Below are positions 1 through 10,217 of a stretch of 64,000 nucleotides of DNA, piece by piece. Both the position numbers and the translations under genes were made by a program. The first letter of the stretch is position 1, and each line of letters begins with the position of its first letter. The stretch is taken from contig OY855915.1 in the NCBI GenBank assembly GCA_963693305.1, positions 19,306,222-19,370,221 of the forward strand. The letters run 5' to 3'. Origin of the DNA: Meandrina meandrites. Its lineage: Eukaryota; Cnidaria; Anthozoa; Scleractinia; Meandrinidae. Below the pieces are notes generated by a model, which did no database searches, was not told the origin of the DNA, and worked only from the letters and a program-made list of their open reading frames with translations.

Positions 1-1979
1 TGTTGTTGTTTGTTAGGAAACTTTGTTCATGTCTGACTAACAACTGATGCCGTTTTGCTTTGCTTGTAGATGTCTCTCCTCATTCGTTGTTGTCATCCTT
101 TATCAGTATAATAATTAATTTTTGTGCAGCGCTTATACATTGCCGTTCTGAGCGCTTTACAATAATAAAAATCCATTCCTTGGTATGTGCCAAATACTAT
201 ATATATATTTTGCCCTGTGCATCTTCTTCCCTCAGCATTTAATTCACGACTTTAACACCTCCAAAAGACACGTGCTCACTCCGTCAATTCCGAAGCAGAG
301 CTACTGGGAACTCGTTCAGCGCCCATTTACACATTTATTCCCTAGCAAAGTTGCAAAAGCAGCCACGTTAGTCTTGCGGAGGAAACCCAAAGATAGCTAA
401 GCTTTAACGACAACGGCTCCCAATGGAAGCAAGAAAATATTCACTATCTGAGATTCTATCCTTGTGCCATTAGTTCATTAGATAATTTAACCAAGAAGTT
501 CAATTAGGCTTGGGTATAACAAGAAGCGACCTATTTCGTGTGAATCAGTCAAGTGAAGAGTCTTTAATTGGTTTTCAAGAGATCATGGAATTTCTTAACT
601 TGTGGGACTTTATTTCTCCATGCCTTCCTCTTTGAATGCTTGGTAGTATTTCTCACCAATATCACAATTATGCTCTTATCAGGCTTTTGTGCGAAGTTTT
701 TTGAGATCCTAACGAGACCCTGGTTTACAGAGAAGGAATTGAAACAGTTTTTGGTCAGCCCAACCATCATCGCAGAAATGGTTGTTGATAATTTTGATAC
801 AAGATCGCTGGAGGTCTGTTTGTTATAATTCATGTTCTGTTTGACTGTACCGTGTCTCTCACCTGCGTATAGTAAATAGCAAGGTTCCTAGCGTTGGTAT
901 TCTTGCTGTGCACGCCTGGAATCATCGATTGTATGACATGGGGTGATGGTTCTATATTGCCCTCTTAAAACGCAAGCAAAAGAGCGAGGACCACGCCCTT
1001 AGCTATATCCACTCCTTCATACCCAATACCCAAAAGATGGCAATCTCCACTACAACGCCATAGCTTCTTAATGAGCTCTATCATGTCTTCATGACTTCTC
1101 TCATAACACAGGTGGAACCACATACCATTTCTCTGCAAGGATTGGGGCATTTTATGGTATTTATATGATCTATAAACATGAAGACCATGGGAAAATGTGG
1201 CGGATTTGTTTTATACAACAACGTTGAAAATTCCTCAGCCTGATCGCAAATATTCCAGTTGACATTTCTACTCTAAACTTGCATTGGCTACAAATTAGGC
1301 ACTCGAATTAGCAATAAGACTAATAAGTAATAATTCTTACCTCTAACGCTAGGTAACAACTACAATTTAAGATAGAAAGATCAACAAACATTAGTCACTT
1401 CATTTAAAAAGCAGCTTCAATTATATATGGTGGGAATAATTGGAAGGGAAGCCCGAAATACACACGAGTCCACTGCATCAACTAGTGCAAGGATATCAAG
1501 AATATCAATATTGATAAATAATAAAAATATTAACACAAAGAAAACGTAATTATGTGTATGAAATACAATGCAGTTTCACTTCTCTACATCCCAAATAAAA
1601 CGCAAACGCGAGGCTGCCACATGACTTGCCACGTGATTTATTTTAATTTTTTTGGAACAAGCAGTTAACCTGAGAGCCATGCACTAAATAACCTAGGCTT
1701 CTGCGCAGTTTAATTTGAACAGTTTGGTCTTCAATAGAGTAAGCCAATAATAAGATCATATACATTGAGGGGGGGGGGGGGGGGAGAAAAACCTTCACAA
1801 TTCACAGAAACTACCTCAGATTGGTTGCTATCAGGCATTTTCTAACTCTATATTAATAGTGCTTCTCAAAAACACAAAGAACTTTAATCCCCCCGGATGA
1901 TACCGATCACCCAATTTTGGGGGTCTGGCTCATGGACTATTTCACGGGTTTAGTAAAATCACTCTCACATCCTCGACAA
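1..1979. other. Gene-poor upstream region, nothing recognised
   Basis: I see no gene I can support here. Short open frames occur on both strands (for example about 568-828 plus and 965-1150 minus), but none carries a domain or motif I recognise and several overlap one another. A G homopolymer lies near 1,770-1,784. Confidence 0.5.
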
Positions 1980-2410
1980 ATAAGCTTGCTACTTCTTGAA
2001 GGAGATTTATAATGTCAAGATTATAATAACCGACTGAAAACATGCAATTTGCAACTGAGTGGTCCAGTTCGTCAGCGTGTATTTTACAGTGCAATGTCAC
2101 AATATCGTAATTCCTGGTAACTGTTGCAATACTGTTTTAGAATTTAGCTATTCGCAGTTAAATGGAGAAAGTGAAATCATGGCCAAAACATTTTCATTAG
2201 GAAATGGTAACGTTAGCAGCTGTTGATGTTAAACGGAATCATTTGATCCCTTCTGAAATCGAACCTTTTCCACAGCAATTACAGATCGTCATCTTACAAT
2301 CACTTCTTGACTCGCACATTGTAGCATTCAGTTTTCTTGTGTTTGCAGTTGAGTCGAGAACATTACTAAACAAACGGAGAGATCTACAAAGTTTCTAGAG
2401 TGCCCTCGGC
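1980..2410 (+). repeat. Diverged third copy of the exon-like block seen at 50.7-51.3 and 59.9-60.6 kb
   Basis: The block starts with GCTTGCTACTTCTTGAA and continues through a CGTAATTCC stretch, a TTATTCGCAGTTAAAT-like stretch and a GCTGTTGATGTT stretch. It ends with a pyrimidine-rich tract plus TTTGCAG (to 2,348) and an exon-like sequence beginning TTGAGTCGAGAACAT. The same order of landmarks occurs at 59,938-60,560 and, more weakly, at 50,680-51,290. This copy lies upstream of the first HEPN/NB-ARC/TPR gene, as the 59.9-kb copy lies upstream of the second. It is clearly more diverged than the other two are from each other. Confidence 0.6.
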
Positions 2411-3340
2411 TTTAGGTATGAACAAAATACATTTGTAGCTATCATAGCAAGTAAATATTTGCCTATAAATATCAGTGCACGGATTCAGAAACCAATTATG
2501 CAGGTGCGACTATGAATTTGCATTGATCGAGATCAGTTTAAAATCTTGCGTTCATCTAGGCCAAAAATTCTCGAAAACAATACGCTTTGGGGCCGAACAT
2601 ACCTATATAGCTTACATTAAGTAGATCCATGTCCTCCTTCCCCTCCGGGGCTGTAATGCCTAACAGTGAGTGCTTCTTGCGTCGCTGACGGGGGAGGGGG
2701 GCGGGAGAAAGTCGACACTTTCCTTTGAAGAAAAAGCGGTGGAGGGCAACGTTGAAAATCATGAGTCAATCAAGCCGTTGCTAAGAAAAACGTAACCCAA
2801 AACTTTGCTTTTTTTTCTCGGAATTTTTTTTATATTAATGTACGCACCCGTGTAGGATGCGAACAGAGAATGATTTTGCGCCTGATGCTTCACGCCGCCA
2901 ATGAGGTCGAGATTTGCATTTTCAGCCGGATTTCCTTACATTACTGAGAATTACATCTCGGCGGCGTGATATATTAAGCGAAAAGTCCATCAGAGTTGCA
3001 TTGATCAACCGAAAAATGGTAAATCATATGGGACTCATTAGGATTCTTTTAATTAGTATATTTCGCAAAACCTCACTAATTTGTCACACCGATAGCTCCC
3101 CTTTCCCTTTAGCATGGTGCAGCCCGGCAAACTCAAAGGAATGTCCCGAGCGTGCAAAATATTTTGTTGTGCACTTTCGTTTCTATTGGTTAGTTGCTCA
3201 GACAGAAGTAAAGAACTATTGTGTTTTCAGCACGGTCAAAGCCAAGAGATTTAAACCAAGCCAAGAACTGTGTCAAGCTTCATAACCATTCTACTCTATT
3301 CACTATGCCCTTAGCAACCACTCGATTACTCGGTTGTCCG
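2411..3340. other. Intergenic, no gene recognised
   Basis: Open frames up to 123 codons (2,914-3,285 plus) are present but show no domain, no signal peptide I trust and no copy in the duplicated region near 63 kb. I treat this as noncoding. Confidence 0.4.
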
Positions 3341-4109
3341 GCACCGCTATATCAAACTTCCAAGTCCTTTCACAAAGGAAGTTTCTTTCTCCCCGTTGCG
3401 CCGCCCTGTGCCCCACCCGCCCACCTCCCCACTAGTTGAGCCCAATCTACCCTGTTCCTCACGTCTCGTTAGTTGGGATGAAAAGTCGGAGAGACGCGGC
3501 ATGTTCCATATTAGAGCATTTTTGGATGGTAAAAGAGTCACCAAACATCATTGCCAATGTCTTTGAGTTAAAAAGTCTGCAATGCTGAAACGTTATTGTT
3601 GTCAAATACCCCACCTATCCCCCCCCCTTTCAGCTTATTATCGATAGGTGCATTAATCACCAGTACTATCATAGAGCGCCGATGGGATGACACGAAGTCG
3701 TAACCCGTTTATCATACTAATAACAAAATTCGAGGGAGAAAATTTAGACATAAGCGGAGGTCATTTCTTAGCACGTTTTGGGAATATAAAGAAGGACTAT
3801 TCTGTCACAAGTAGGCGTCAATCAAATACAGTGGCGCGCGATGTTTGTTGGCCCCAAGTGCATTGAAAACAAGTCACGCAATTCTGGCAAACGGCTGCGT
3901 AGGGGCTTTTAATAGTTACCATAATACCGCACCTGCAAAATAAATTCATGAGGTCATTCATGGCCCTCACCTACACATCAGTTTGGCAAAAAGGAAAACT
4001 ACACAATTTTTTTTCTGTGATTGGGGTAGTTCTCACACGCACTCTGATACACACATTTACTAAACCACCTTTAAAGGCTGGATGTATCTTCACTGCAGGA
4101 CTTTCCACA
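3341..4109 (+). repeat. Upstream region of the NLR-like gene, duplicated at 63,045-63,882
   Basis: The sequence from CCGGCACCGCTAT onward aligns almost base for base with the end of the window. Landmarks shared in the same order are CTTCCAAGTCCTT, CCCTGTTCCTCACGTCTCG, TTGTCAAATACCCCACCTAT, ATTATCGATAGGTGCATT and TGGGAATATAAAGAAGGAC. Differences are mostly substitutions, short indels and C-tract length. The region probably holds the promoter and 5' leader of the gene that follows. Confidence 0.85.
4083..4098 (+). promoter_or_regulatory. Probable 3' splice site just upstream of the start codon
   Basis: A short pyrimidine-rich stretch ending CTTCACTGCAG lies 11 bases before the ATG at 4,110. 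It is retained in the second gene copy (AG at 63,870-63,871), followed by the same GACTTTCCACA leader and ATGG. This suggests that a 5' untranslated exon is spliced onto a single long coding exon. The upstream donor was not identified. Confidence 0.5.
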
Positions 4110-7100
4110 ATGGAGTACTCGCTAGAACAGTTGAACTATTTTCGAATTTGTTACATCGCCTTTAACTTGGTTCCGGATGGACTGCGAGAAATCTTCAAAC
4201 AAGAATGGGATTTCCGTTTCAAAATGTCTCCGTCTGGAGAATGGAAAGACACCCCACAGAATGGTCAAGATTTCTATAATAAAGAATCTCGAAAAAGTAG
4301 CACGAAGAACACGCATTATCTCGCTACAATACAGAATGGAAACACGGCAGAGTGGGACTGTACTTGTTTATTTTTCGCGATCCTGTATTCAGATAGCATT
4401 GGCAAAACCCTTAGTTCGGCGATCGAAAAAGATGTCGATGATCTACGTCAAGTCCGAAATCACATTGCTCACACTGGTGAGGCCATACTTACAGATGTTG
4501 AGTTCAACAATTATGTTGGAAGAGTGTTGCAAGCGTTCAACTCTTTAAGTCTTCCAGTGAATGATATCGAGGCGGTTAAAAACCAGACGAGCTTTCCCAC
4601 GGCAGAAGTAAATAGCTTAAAGTTACAAGCTGCTGATCTCCTGGAAGAATTGAAACAAGCCAAATCTGATTTACAAGACGCACAAGACACTATACAGAGG
4701 AAGGAGGAGCAAGTTGAATGTCTTACGCAAGAGATTAATTCGAAAGTTGAGCCGTTCTGTAAGCTGACATTCAAGCCATGTCACGAAATCGTCAGTCGTT
4801 CACATGACGTCACGAGGGTTATGTCAAAAATGCAAGAGCTTCAAGATGGAAGTAATGGAGCAGTAAGTACCATTTATTTGTCAGGAAATCCTGGGTGTGG
4901 CAAAACTCAGATTGCTCGTCAAATTGGAGAAGAGTTCTTTCGCAAAAGATCACGGGTAACTGAAGACCTAACATTTGTTGCAACCCTGAATGCAGAATCC
5001 CTTGAAACGCTAATAGACTCTTACATCAGTCTAGCTAAACAGTTGGGCACTACAGAATACACTTTGTCTAACCTGGCGACCTCAAAAGTGAACAACTCAA
5101 AGGAAATAATCCAGCACCTACTGTGTTTAATCTTGCCAAGGATTAAACAGTTCTCAAAGTGGTTAATCATTGCTGATAACGTTGTTGACCTGTGCTTGGT
5201 TCGCAGCTATCTGCCTCAGACTGCCAGTGAAGAATGGGGTCAAGGTCAGGTGCTGATTACAACTCAAGACAGCAGTGCAATTCCTACAAATGCTCCTTAT
5301 ACTTATCATGACAAGTTAAGTGCTGGAATGCACCCGGAGGATGCAGTGAACCTATTGAAGCGAGTAGCACAAATTTCAAATGACGAACAAGTTCAAACGG
5401 TTGCAGAAATTCTCGAGTATCAACCACTTGCATTAGCAGCCGCTGCATATTACGTACAAACTGTTGCGAGTCATGGTTCTGCAAACTATAGTTGGACAAA
5501 CTACACGGAAACACTTGCTAGTGGCAAGCGTGAAGCAACAGAAGAACGTCTTGCTGAAGAGAATCCTGCGTATTCAAAAACAATGACTAAGGCAATTGAA
5601 ATGGCAGTTAATAGTGCTTCGGACAGCGATGGAGTTCTGCGCCAGATATTTCTCTTTCTTTCGCTCTGTGATTCGGAATCTATTCCAATTGAGGCAGCTG
5701 TTAACTTTGTCAAAGCTCGCACTTCGGAACAGACGGAAGAGTTAATCAAAGCGAAGATTTTAAAATCCTGCTTGGTTACTTGTTTGTACAGCAAAGATGA
5801 GATACCCGACTATTTGAGAGTGCATAACGTTGTTCATGAAGCACTCAAGAAAATTTCAACGCTGAATGTTGATTTCAGAGAGAAACTTGAGTGTATATCT
5901 GTGGCAATTCAGGTTTTTCACTCTCTTACTGAATCAGAGCGTTATCGCTTAGGTGAAAGTGGGCACGTTTGCGTATTGCTGCATAGAATAACGAGTCACT
6001 GCAAAGCATTGCATGAAATTCTTACTGATAGCTTTACCACAAAATATACATTGCTGAAGGAGTTGACACCCTTTATTGCTCCTGACAAGGTTGTTTCGTG
6101 GCTTTGCTCAACTGCTGCTGTGTGTTGTGACCTCAGCAACCCATCAAATGCTAATTTATTTTCCACATCAGCCTGTGATTTTGTTCAATGCGTGAGCAGC
6201 ACTAGAGAGGGTGATATATTAAAAGCAGATATCTTTGCTGTACACGGACGAGCACTATCTATGTCATGCCAATATGAGTTATCAGCAAAGTATCACGACG
6301 AGGCTACCAGGTGCTATATTTCAATTTACGGCGAGGAACATGCTGATGTAGCAGCGAGTTATTGCAACTTGGGAAATGTTTATCGTGATCTCAGACAGTA
6401 CAATGAAGCGAAGGAATATCACGAGAAAGCACTGGTCCTCAGGAAAAAGATTTACGGCGAAGAACACGCTAATGTAGCAGCGAGTTATGGCAACTTAGGA
6501 AATAGTTATCGTGATCTCAGACAGTACAATGAAGCGAAGGAATATCAAGAGAAAGCACTGGTCGTCTACAAAAAGATTTACGGCGAGGAACATGCTAATG
6601 TAGCAGCGAGTTATGGCAACTTGGGAAATGTTTATCGTGATCTCGGACAGTACAATAAAGCGAAGGAATATCAAGAGAAAGCACTTGTCGTCTACAAAAA
6701 GATTTACGGCGCGGAACATGCTGAAGTAGCAACAGCTTATTGCAACTTGGGACTTGTTTATCATGATCTCGGACAGTACAATGAAGCGAAGGAATATCAC
6801 GAGAAAGACCTTGTCATAAGCAAAAAGATTTACGGCGAGGAACATGCTAATGTAGCAGCGAGTTATTGCAACTTGGGAACTGCTTATCATGGTCTCGGAC
6901 AGTACAATGAAGCAAAGGAATATCACGAGAAAGACCTTGTCATAAGCAAAAAGATTTACGGCGAGGAACATGCTGAAGTAGCAACAGCTTATTGCAACTT
7001 GGGAAATGTTTATCGTGATCTCGGACAGTACAATGAAGCGAAGGAATATCAAGAGAAAGCACTGGTCGTCTGCAAAAAGATTTACGGCGAGGAACACGCT

Positions 7101-10100
7101 AATGTAGGAGCGAGTTATTGCAACTTGGGAAATGTTTATCGTGATCTCGGACAGTACAATGAAGCGAAGGAATATCAAGAGAAAGCACTGGTCGTCTACA
7201 AAAAGATTTACGGCGAGGAACATGCTGAAGTAGCAACAGCTTATTGCAACTTGGGACTTGTTTATCATGATCTCGGACAGTACAATGAAGCGAAGGAATA
7301 TCACGAGAAAGACCTTGTCATAAGCAAAAAGATTTACGGCGAGGAACATGCTGAAGTAGCAACAGCTTATTTCAACTTGGGAATTGTTTATCGTGATCTC
7401 GGACAGTACAATGAAGCGAAGGAATATCACGAAAAAGACCTTGTCATAAGCAAAAAGATTTACGGCGAGGAACATGCTAATGTAGCAGTGAGTTATTGCA
7501 CCTTGGGAACTGTTTGTCATGATCTCGGACAGTACAATGAAGCGAAGGAATATCACGAGAAAGACCTTGTCATAAGCAAAAAGATTTACGGCGAGGAACA
7601 TGCTAATGTAGCAGCGATTTATTGCACCTTGGGAACTGTTTGTCATGATCTCGGACAGTACAATGAAGCGAAGGAATATCAAGAGAAAGCACTGGTCGTC
7701 TACAAAAAGATTTACGGCGAGGAACATGCTAAAGTAGCAACCGCTTATTGCAACTTGGGACTTGTTTATCATGATCTCGGACAGTACAATGAAGCGAAGG
7801 AATATCACGAGAAAGACCTTGTCATAAGCAAAAAGATTTACGGCGAGGAACATGCTAATGTAGCAGCGAGTTATTGCAACTTGGGACTTGTTTATCATGA
7901 TCTCGGACAGTACAATGAAGCGAAGGAATTTCACGAGAAAGACCTTGTCATAAGCAAAAAGATTTACGGCGAGGAACATGCTGAAGTAGCAACAGCTTAT
8001 TGCAACTTGGGAATTGTTTATCGTGATCTCAGACAGTACAATGAAGCGAAGGAATATCACGAGAAAGCACTGGTCCTCAGGAAAAAGATTTACGGCGAAG
8101 AACACGCTAATGTAGCAGCGAGTTATTGCAACTTGGGAAATGTTTATCATGATCTCAGACAGTACAATGAAGCGAAGGAATATCAAGAGAAAGCACTGGT
8201 CGTCTACAAAAAGATTTACGGCGAGGAACATGCTGAAGTAGCAACCGCTTATTGCAACTTGGGACTTGTTTATCGTGATCTCGGACAGTACAATGAAGCG
8301 AAGGAATATCAAGAGAAAGCACTGGTCCTCAGGAAAAAGATTTACGGCGAGGAACACGCTCATGTAGCAACGAGTTATTGCAACTTGGGAACTGTTTGTC
8401 ATGATCTCGGACAGTACAATGAAGCGAAGGAATATCACGAGAAAGACCTTGTCATAAGCAAAAAGATTTACGGCGAGGAACATGCTGAAGTAGCAACAGC
8501 TTATTGCAACTTGGGAATTGTTTATCGTGATCTCGGACAGTACAATGAAGCGAAGAAATATCAAGAGAAAGCACTGGTCGTCTACAAAAAGATTTACGGC
8601 AAGGAACACGCTAATGTAGCAGGGAGTTATTGCAACTTGGGAACTGTTTATCGTTATCTCGGACAGTACAATGAAGCGAAGGAATATCACGAGAAAGCAC
8701 TGGTCCTCAGGAAAAAGATTTACGGCGAGGAACACGCTAATGTAGCAGGGAGTTATTGCAACTTGGGAACTGTTTATCGTGATCTCGGACAGTACAATGA
8801 AGCGAAGGAATATCAAGAGAAAGCACTGGTCCTCAGGAAAAAGATTTACGGCGAGGAACACGCTCATGTAGCAACGAGTTATTGCAACTTGGGAACTGTT
8901 TGTCATGATCTCGGACAGTACAATGAAGCGAAGGAATATCACGAGAAAGACCTTGTCATAAGCAAAAAGATTTACGGCGAGGAACATGCTGAAGTAGCAA
9001 CAGCTTATTGGAACTTGGGAATTGTTTATCGTGATCTCGGACAGTACAATGAAGCGAAGGAATATCAAGAGAAAGCACTGGTCCTCAGGAAAAAGATTTA
9101 CGGCGAGGAACACGCTAATGTAGGAGCGAGTTATTGCAACTTGGGAAATGTTTATCGTGATCTCGGACAGTACAATAAAGCGAAGGAATATCAAGAGAAA
9201 GCACTTGTCGTCTACAAAAAGATTTACGGCGCGGAACATGCTGAAGTAGCAACAGCTTATTGCAACTTGGGACTTGTTTATCATGATCTCGGACAGTACA
9301 ATGAAGCGAAGGAATATCACGAGAAAGACCTTGTCATAAGCAAAAAGATCTACGGAGAGGAACATGCTGAAGTAGCAACAGCTTATTGCAACTTGGGAAT
9401 TGTTTATCGTGATCTCGGACAGTACAATGAAGCGAAGGAATATCAAGAGAAAGCACTGGTCCTCAGGAACAAGATTTACGGCGAGGAACACGCAAATGTA
9501 GCAGCGAGTTATTGCAACTTGGGAATTGTTTATCGTGATCTCGGACAGTACAATGAAGCGAAGGAATATCAAGAGAAAGCACTGGTCGTCTACAAAAAGA
9601 TTTACGGCGAGGAACATGCTGAAGTAGCAACAGCTTATTGCAACTTGGGACTTGTTTATCATGATCTCGGACAGTACAGTGAAGCAAAGGAATATCAAGA
9701 GAAAGCACTGGTCGTCTACAAAAAGATTCACGGCGAGGAACACGCTCATGTAGCAGCGAGTTATGGCAACTTAGGAAATAGTTATCGTGATCTCGGACAG
9801 TACAATGAAGCGAAGGAATATCAAGAGAAAGCACTGGTCGTCTACAAAAAGATTTACGGCGAGGAACATGCTGAAGTAGCAACAGCTTATTGCAACTTGG
9901 GACTTGTTTATCATGATCTCGGACAGTACAATGAAGCGAAGGAATATCAAGAGAAAGCACTGGTCGTCTACAAAAAGATTTACGGCGAGGAACATGCTAA
10001 TGTAGCAGCGAGTTATGGCAACTTGGGAATTGTTTGTCGTGATCTCGGACAGTACAATGAAGCGAAGGAATATCAAGAGAAAGCACTGGTCGTGTACAAA

Positions 10101-10217
10101 AAGATTTACGGCGAGCATCATCCTCTTATAGCAGCAACTGTCCAGAACTTAGAAACTGTTAGTAGTAATCTTAGGCAGAGTGATCAACCCAAGACGAGGG
10201 TTTGTATTTTATTGTAG
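4110..10217 (+). CDS. NLR-like HEPN (DZIP3-type) / NB-ARC / tetratricopeptide-repeat protein, 2,035 aa
   Basis: Single-exon gene for an NLR-like (STAND ATPase) protein, probably a cytoplasmic sensor. Numbered from the chosen start, residues about 5-150 form a DZIP3-type HEPN domain with RNHIAH at 116-121, fitting the HEPN R-polar-x3-H nuclease motif. Residues about 165-212 are a predicted coiled coil. The NB-ARC ATPase has Walker A GNPGCGKT (259-266), Walker B-like WLIIADN (351-357), a sensor-like QVLITTQD (380-387) and a QPLALA helper motif (438-443). A winged-helix-like stretch ends near VHNVVHEALKK (about 568-580), followed by a helical linker. Residues 745-2004 are exactly 30 TPR modules of 42 aa, then a degenerate cap ending RVCILL. 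The frame extends upstream to 3,948. I prefer ATG 4,110 because it has the better Kozak context (ACAATGG), follows a splice acceptor and begins the conserved domain. A second copy starts at 63,883. The partner and function are unknown. The domain calls are firm; an immune role is inferred. Confidence 0.9.
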   Translation: MEYSLEQLNYFRICYIAFNLVPDGLREIFKQEWDFRFKMSPSGEWKDTPQNGQDFYNKESRKSSTKNTHYLATIQNGNTAEWDCTCLFFAILYSDSIGKTLSSAIEKDVDDLRQVRNHIAHTGEAILTDVEFNNYVGRVLQAFNSLSLPVNDIEAVKNQTSFPTAEVNSLKLQAADLLEELKQAKSDLQDAQDTIQRKEEQVECLTQEINSKVEPFCKLTFKPCHEIVSRSHDVTRVMSKMQELQDGSNGAVSTIYLSGNPGCGKTQIARQIGEEFFRKRSRVTEDLTFVATLNAESLETLIDSYISLAKQLGTTEYTLSNLATSKVNNSKEIIQHLLCLILPRIKQFSKWLIIADNVVDLCLVRSYLPQTASEEWGQGQVLITTQDSSAIPTNAPYTYHDKLSAGMHPEDAVNLLKRVAQISNDEQVQTVAEILEYQPLALAAAAYYVQTVASHGSANYSWTNYTETLASGKREATEERLAEENPAYSKTMTKAIEMAVNSASDSDGVLRQIFLFLSLCDSESIPIEAAVNFVKARTSEQTEELIKAKILKSCLVTCLYSKDEIPDYLRVHNVVHEALKKISTLNVDFREKLECISVAIQVFHSLTESERYRLGESGHVCVLLHRITSHCKALHEILTDSFTTKYTLLKELTPFIAPDKVVSWLCSTAAVCCDLSNPSNANLFSTSACDFVQCVSSTREGDILKADIFAVHGRALSMSCQYELSAKYHDEATRCYISIYGEEHADVAASYCNLGNVYRDLRQYNEAKEYHEKALVLRKKIYGEEHANVAASYGNLGNSYRDLRQYNEAKEYQEKALVVYKKIYGEEHANVAASYGNLGNVYRDLGQYNKAKEYQEKALVVYKKIYGAEHAEVATAYCNLGLVYHDLGQYNEAKEYHEKDLVISKKIYGEEHANVAASYCNLGTAYHGLGQYNEAKEYHEKDLVISKKIYGEEHAEVATAYCNLGNVYRDLGQYNEAKEYQEKALVVCKKIYGEEHANVGASYCNLGNVYRDLGQYNEAKEYQEKALVVYKKIYGEEHAEVATAYCNLGLVYHDLGQYNEAKEYHEKDLVISKKIYGEEHAEVATAYFNLGIVYRDLGQYNEAKEYHEKDLVISKKIYGEEHANVAVSYCTLGTVCHDLGQYNEAKEYHEKDLVISKKIYGEEHANVAAIYCTLGTVCHDLGQYNEAKEYQEKALVVYKKIYGEEHAKVATAYCNLGLVYHDLGQYNEAKEYHEKDLVISKKIYGEEHANVAASYCNLGLVYHDLGQYNEAKEFHEKDLVISKKIYGEEHAEVATAYCNLGIVYRDLRQYNEAKEYHEKALVLRKKIYGEEHANVAASYCNLGNVYHDLRQYNEAKEYQEKALVVYKKIYGEEHAEVATAYCNLGLVYRDLGQYNEAKEYQEKALVLRKKIYGEEHAHVATSYCNLGTVCHDLGQYNEAKEYHEKDLVISKKIYGEEHAEVATAYCNLGIVYRDLGQYNEAKKYQEKALVVYKKIYGKEHANVAGSYCNLGTVYRYLGQYNEAKEYHEKALVLRKKIYGEEHANVAGSYCNLGTVYRDLGQYNEAKEYQEKALVLRKKIYGEEHAHVATSYCNLGTVCHDLGQYNEAKEYHEKDLVISKKIYGEEHAEVATAYWNLGIVYRDLGQYNEAKEYQEKALVLRKKIYGEEHANVGASYCNLGNVYRDLGQYNKAKEYQEKALVVYKKIYGAEHAEVATAYCNLGLVYHDLGQYNEAKEYHEKDLVISKKIYGEEHAEVATAYCNLGIVYRDLGQYNEAKEYQEKALVLRNKIYGEEHANVAASYCNLGIVYRDLGQYNEAKEYQEKALVVYKKIYGEEHAEVATAYCNLGLVYHDLGQYSEAKEYQEKALVVYKKIHGEEHAHVAASYGNLGNSYRDLGQYNEAKEYQEKALVVYKKIYGEEHAEVATAYCNLGLVYHDLGQYNEAKEYQEKALVVYKKIYGEEHANVAASYGNLGIVCRDLGQYNEAKEYQEKALVVYKKIYGEHHPLIAATVQNLETVSSNLRQSDQPKTRVCILL
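6342..10121 (+). repeat. Thirty tandem 126-bp units encoding 42-aa TPR modules
   Basis: The stretch is 3,780 bp, exactly 30 x 126, with no insertion or deletion. The units encode kinesin-light-chain-like TPRs (consensus around YCNLGxVYRDLGQYNEAKEY). Neighbouring units differ at only a few bases, concentrated at module positions 2, 5-6, 8, 12, 14, 15, 27, 30 and 33-34. Because 126 is a multiple of three, the opposite strand is also open over most of the array, which gives spurious antisense frames. Confidence 0.97.

Noticed and set aside
564..833. Two overlapping frames of 86 and 89 codons on opposite strands
   Set aside because: No recognisable domain, no copy elsewhere, no convincing splice context; cannot decide which strand, if any, is coding.
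3948..4109. N-terminal extension of the receptor from ATG 3,948 or 3,960
   Set aside because: In frame in both copies, but it carries different indels, weak start context and a splice-acceptor-like CTGCAG just before the 4,110 start.
6495..9749. Minus-strand open frame of 1,084 codons (and those at 9,463-9,960 and 9,771-10,121)
   Set aside because: Shadow of the TPR array. The 126-bp unit is a multiple of three and one stop-free antisense frame per unit keeps the whole strand open. The hydrophobic antisense repeat matches no family.
6342..10121. CRISPR-like regular repeat
   Set aside because: Units are contiguous without unique spacers and encode TPR helices in a eukaryotic gene.
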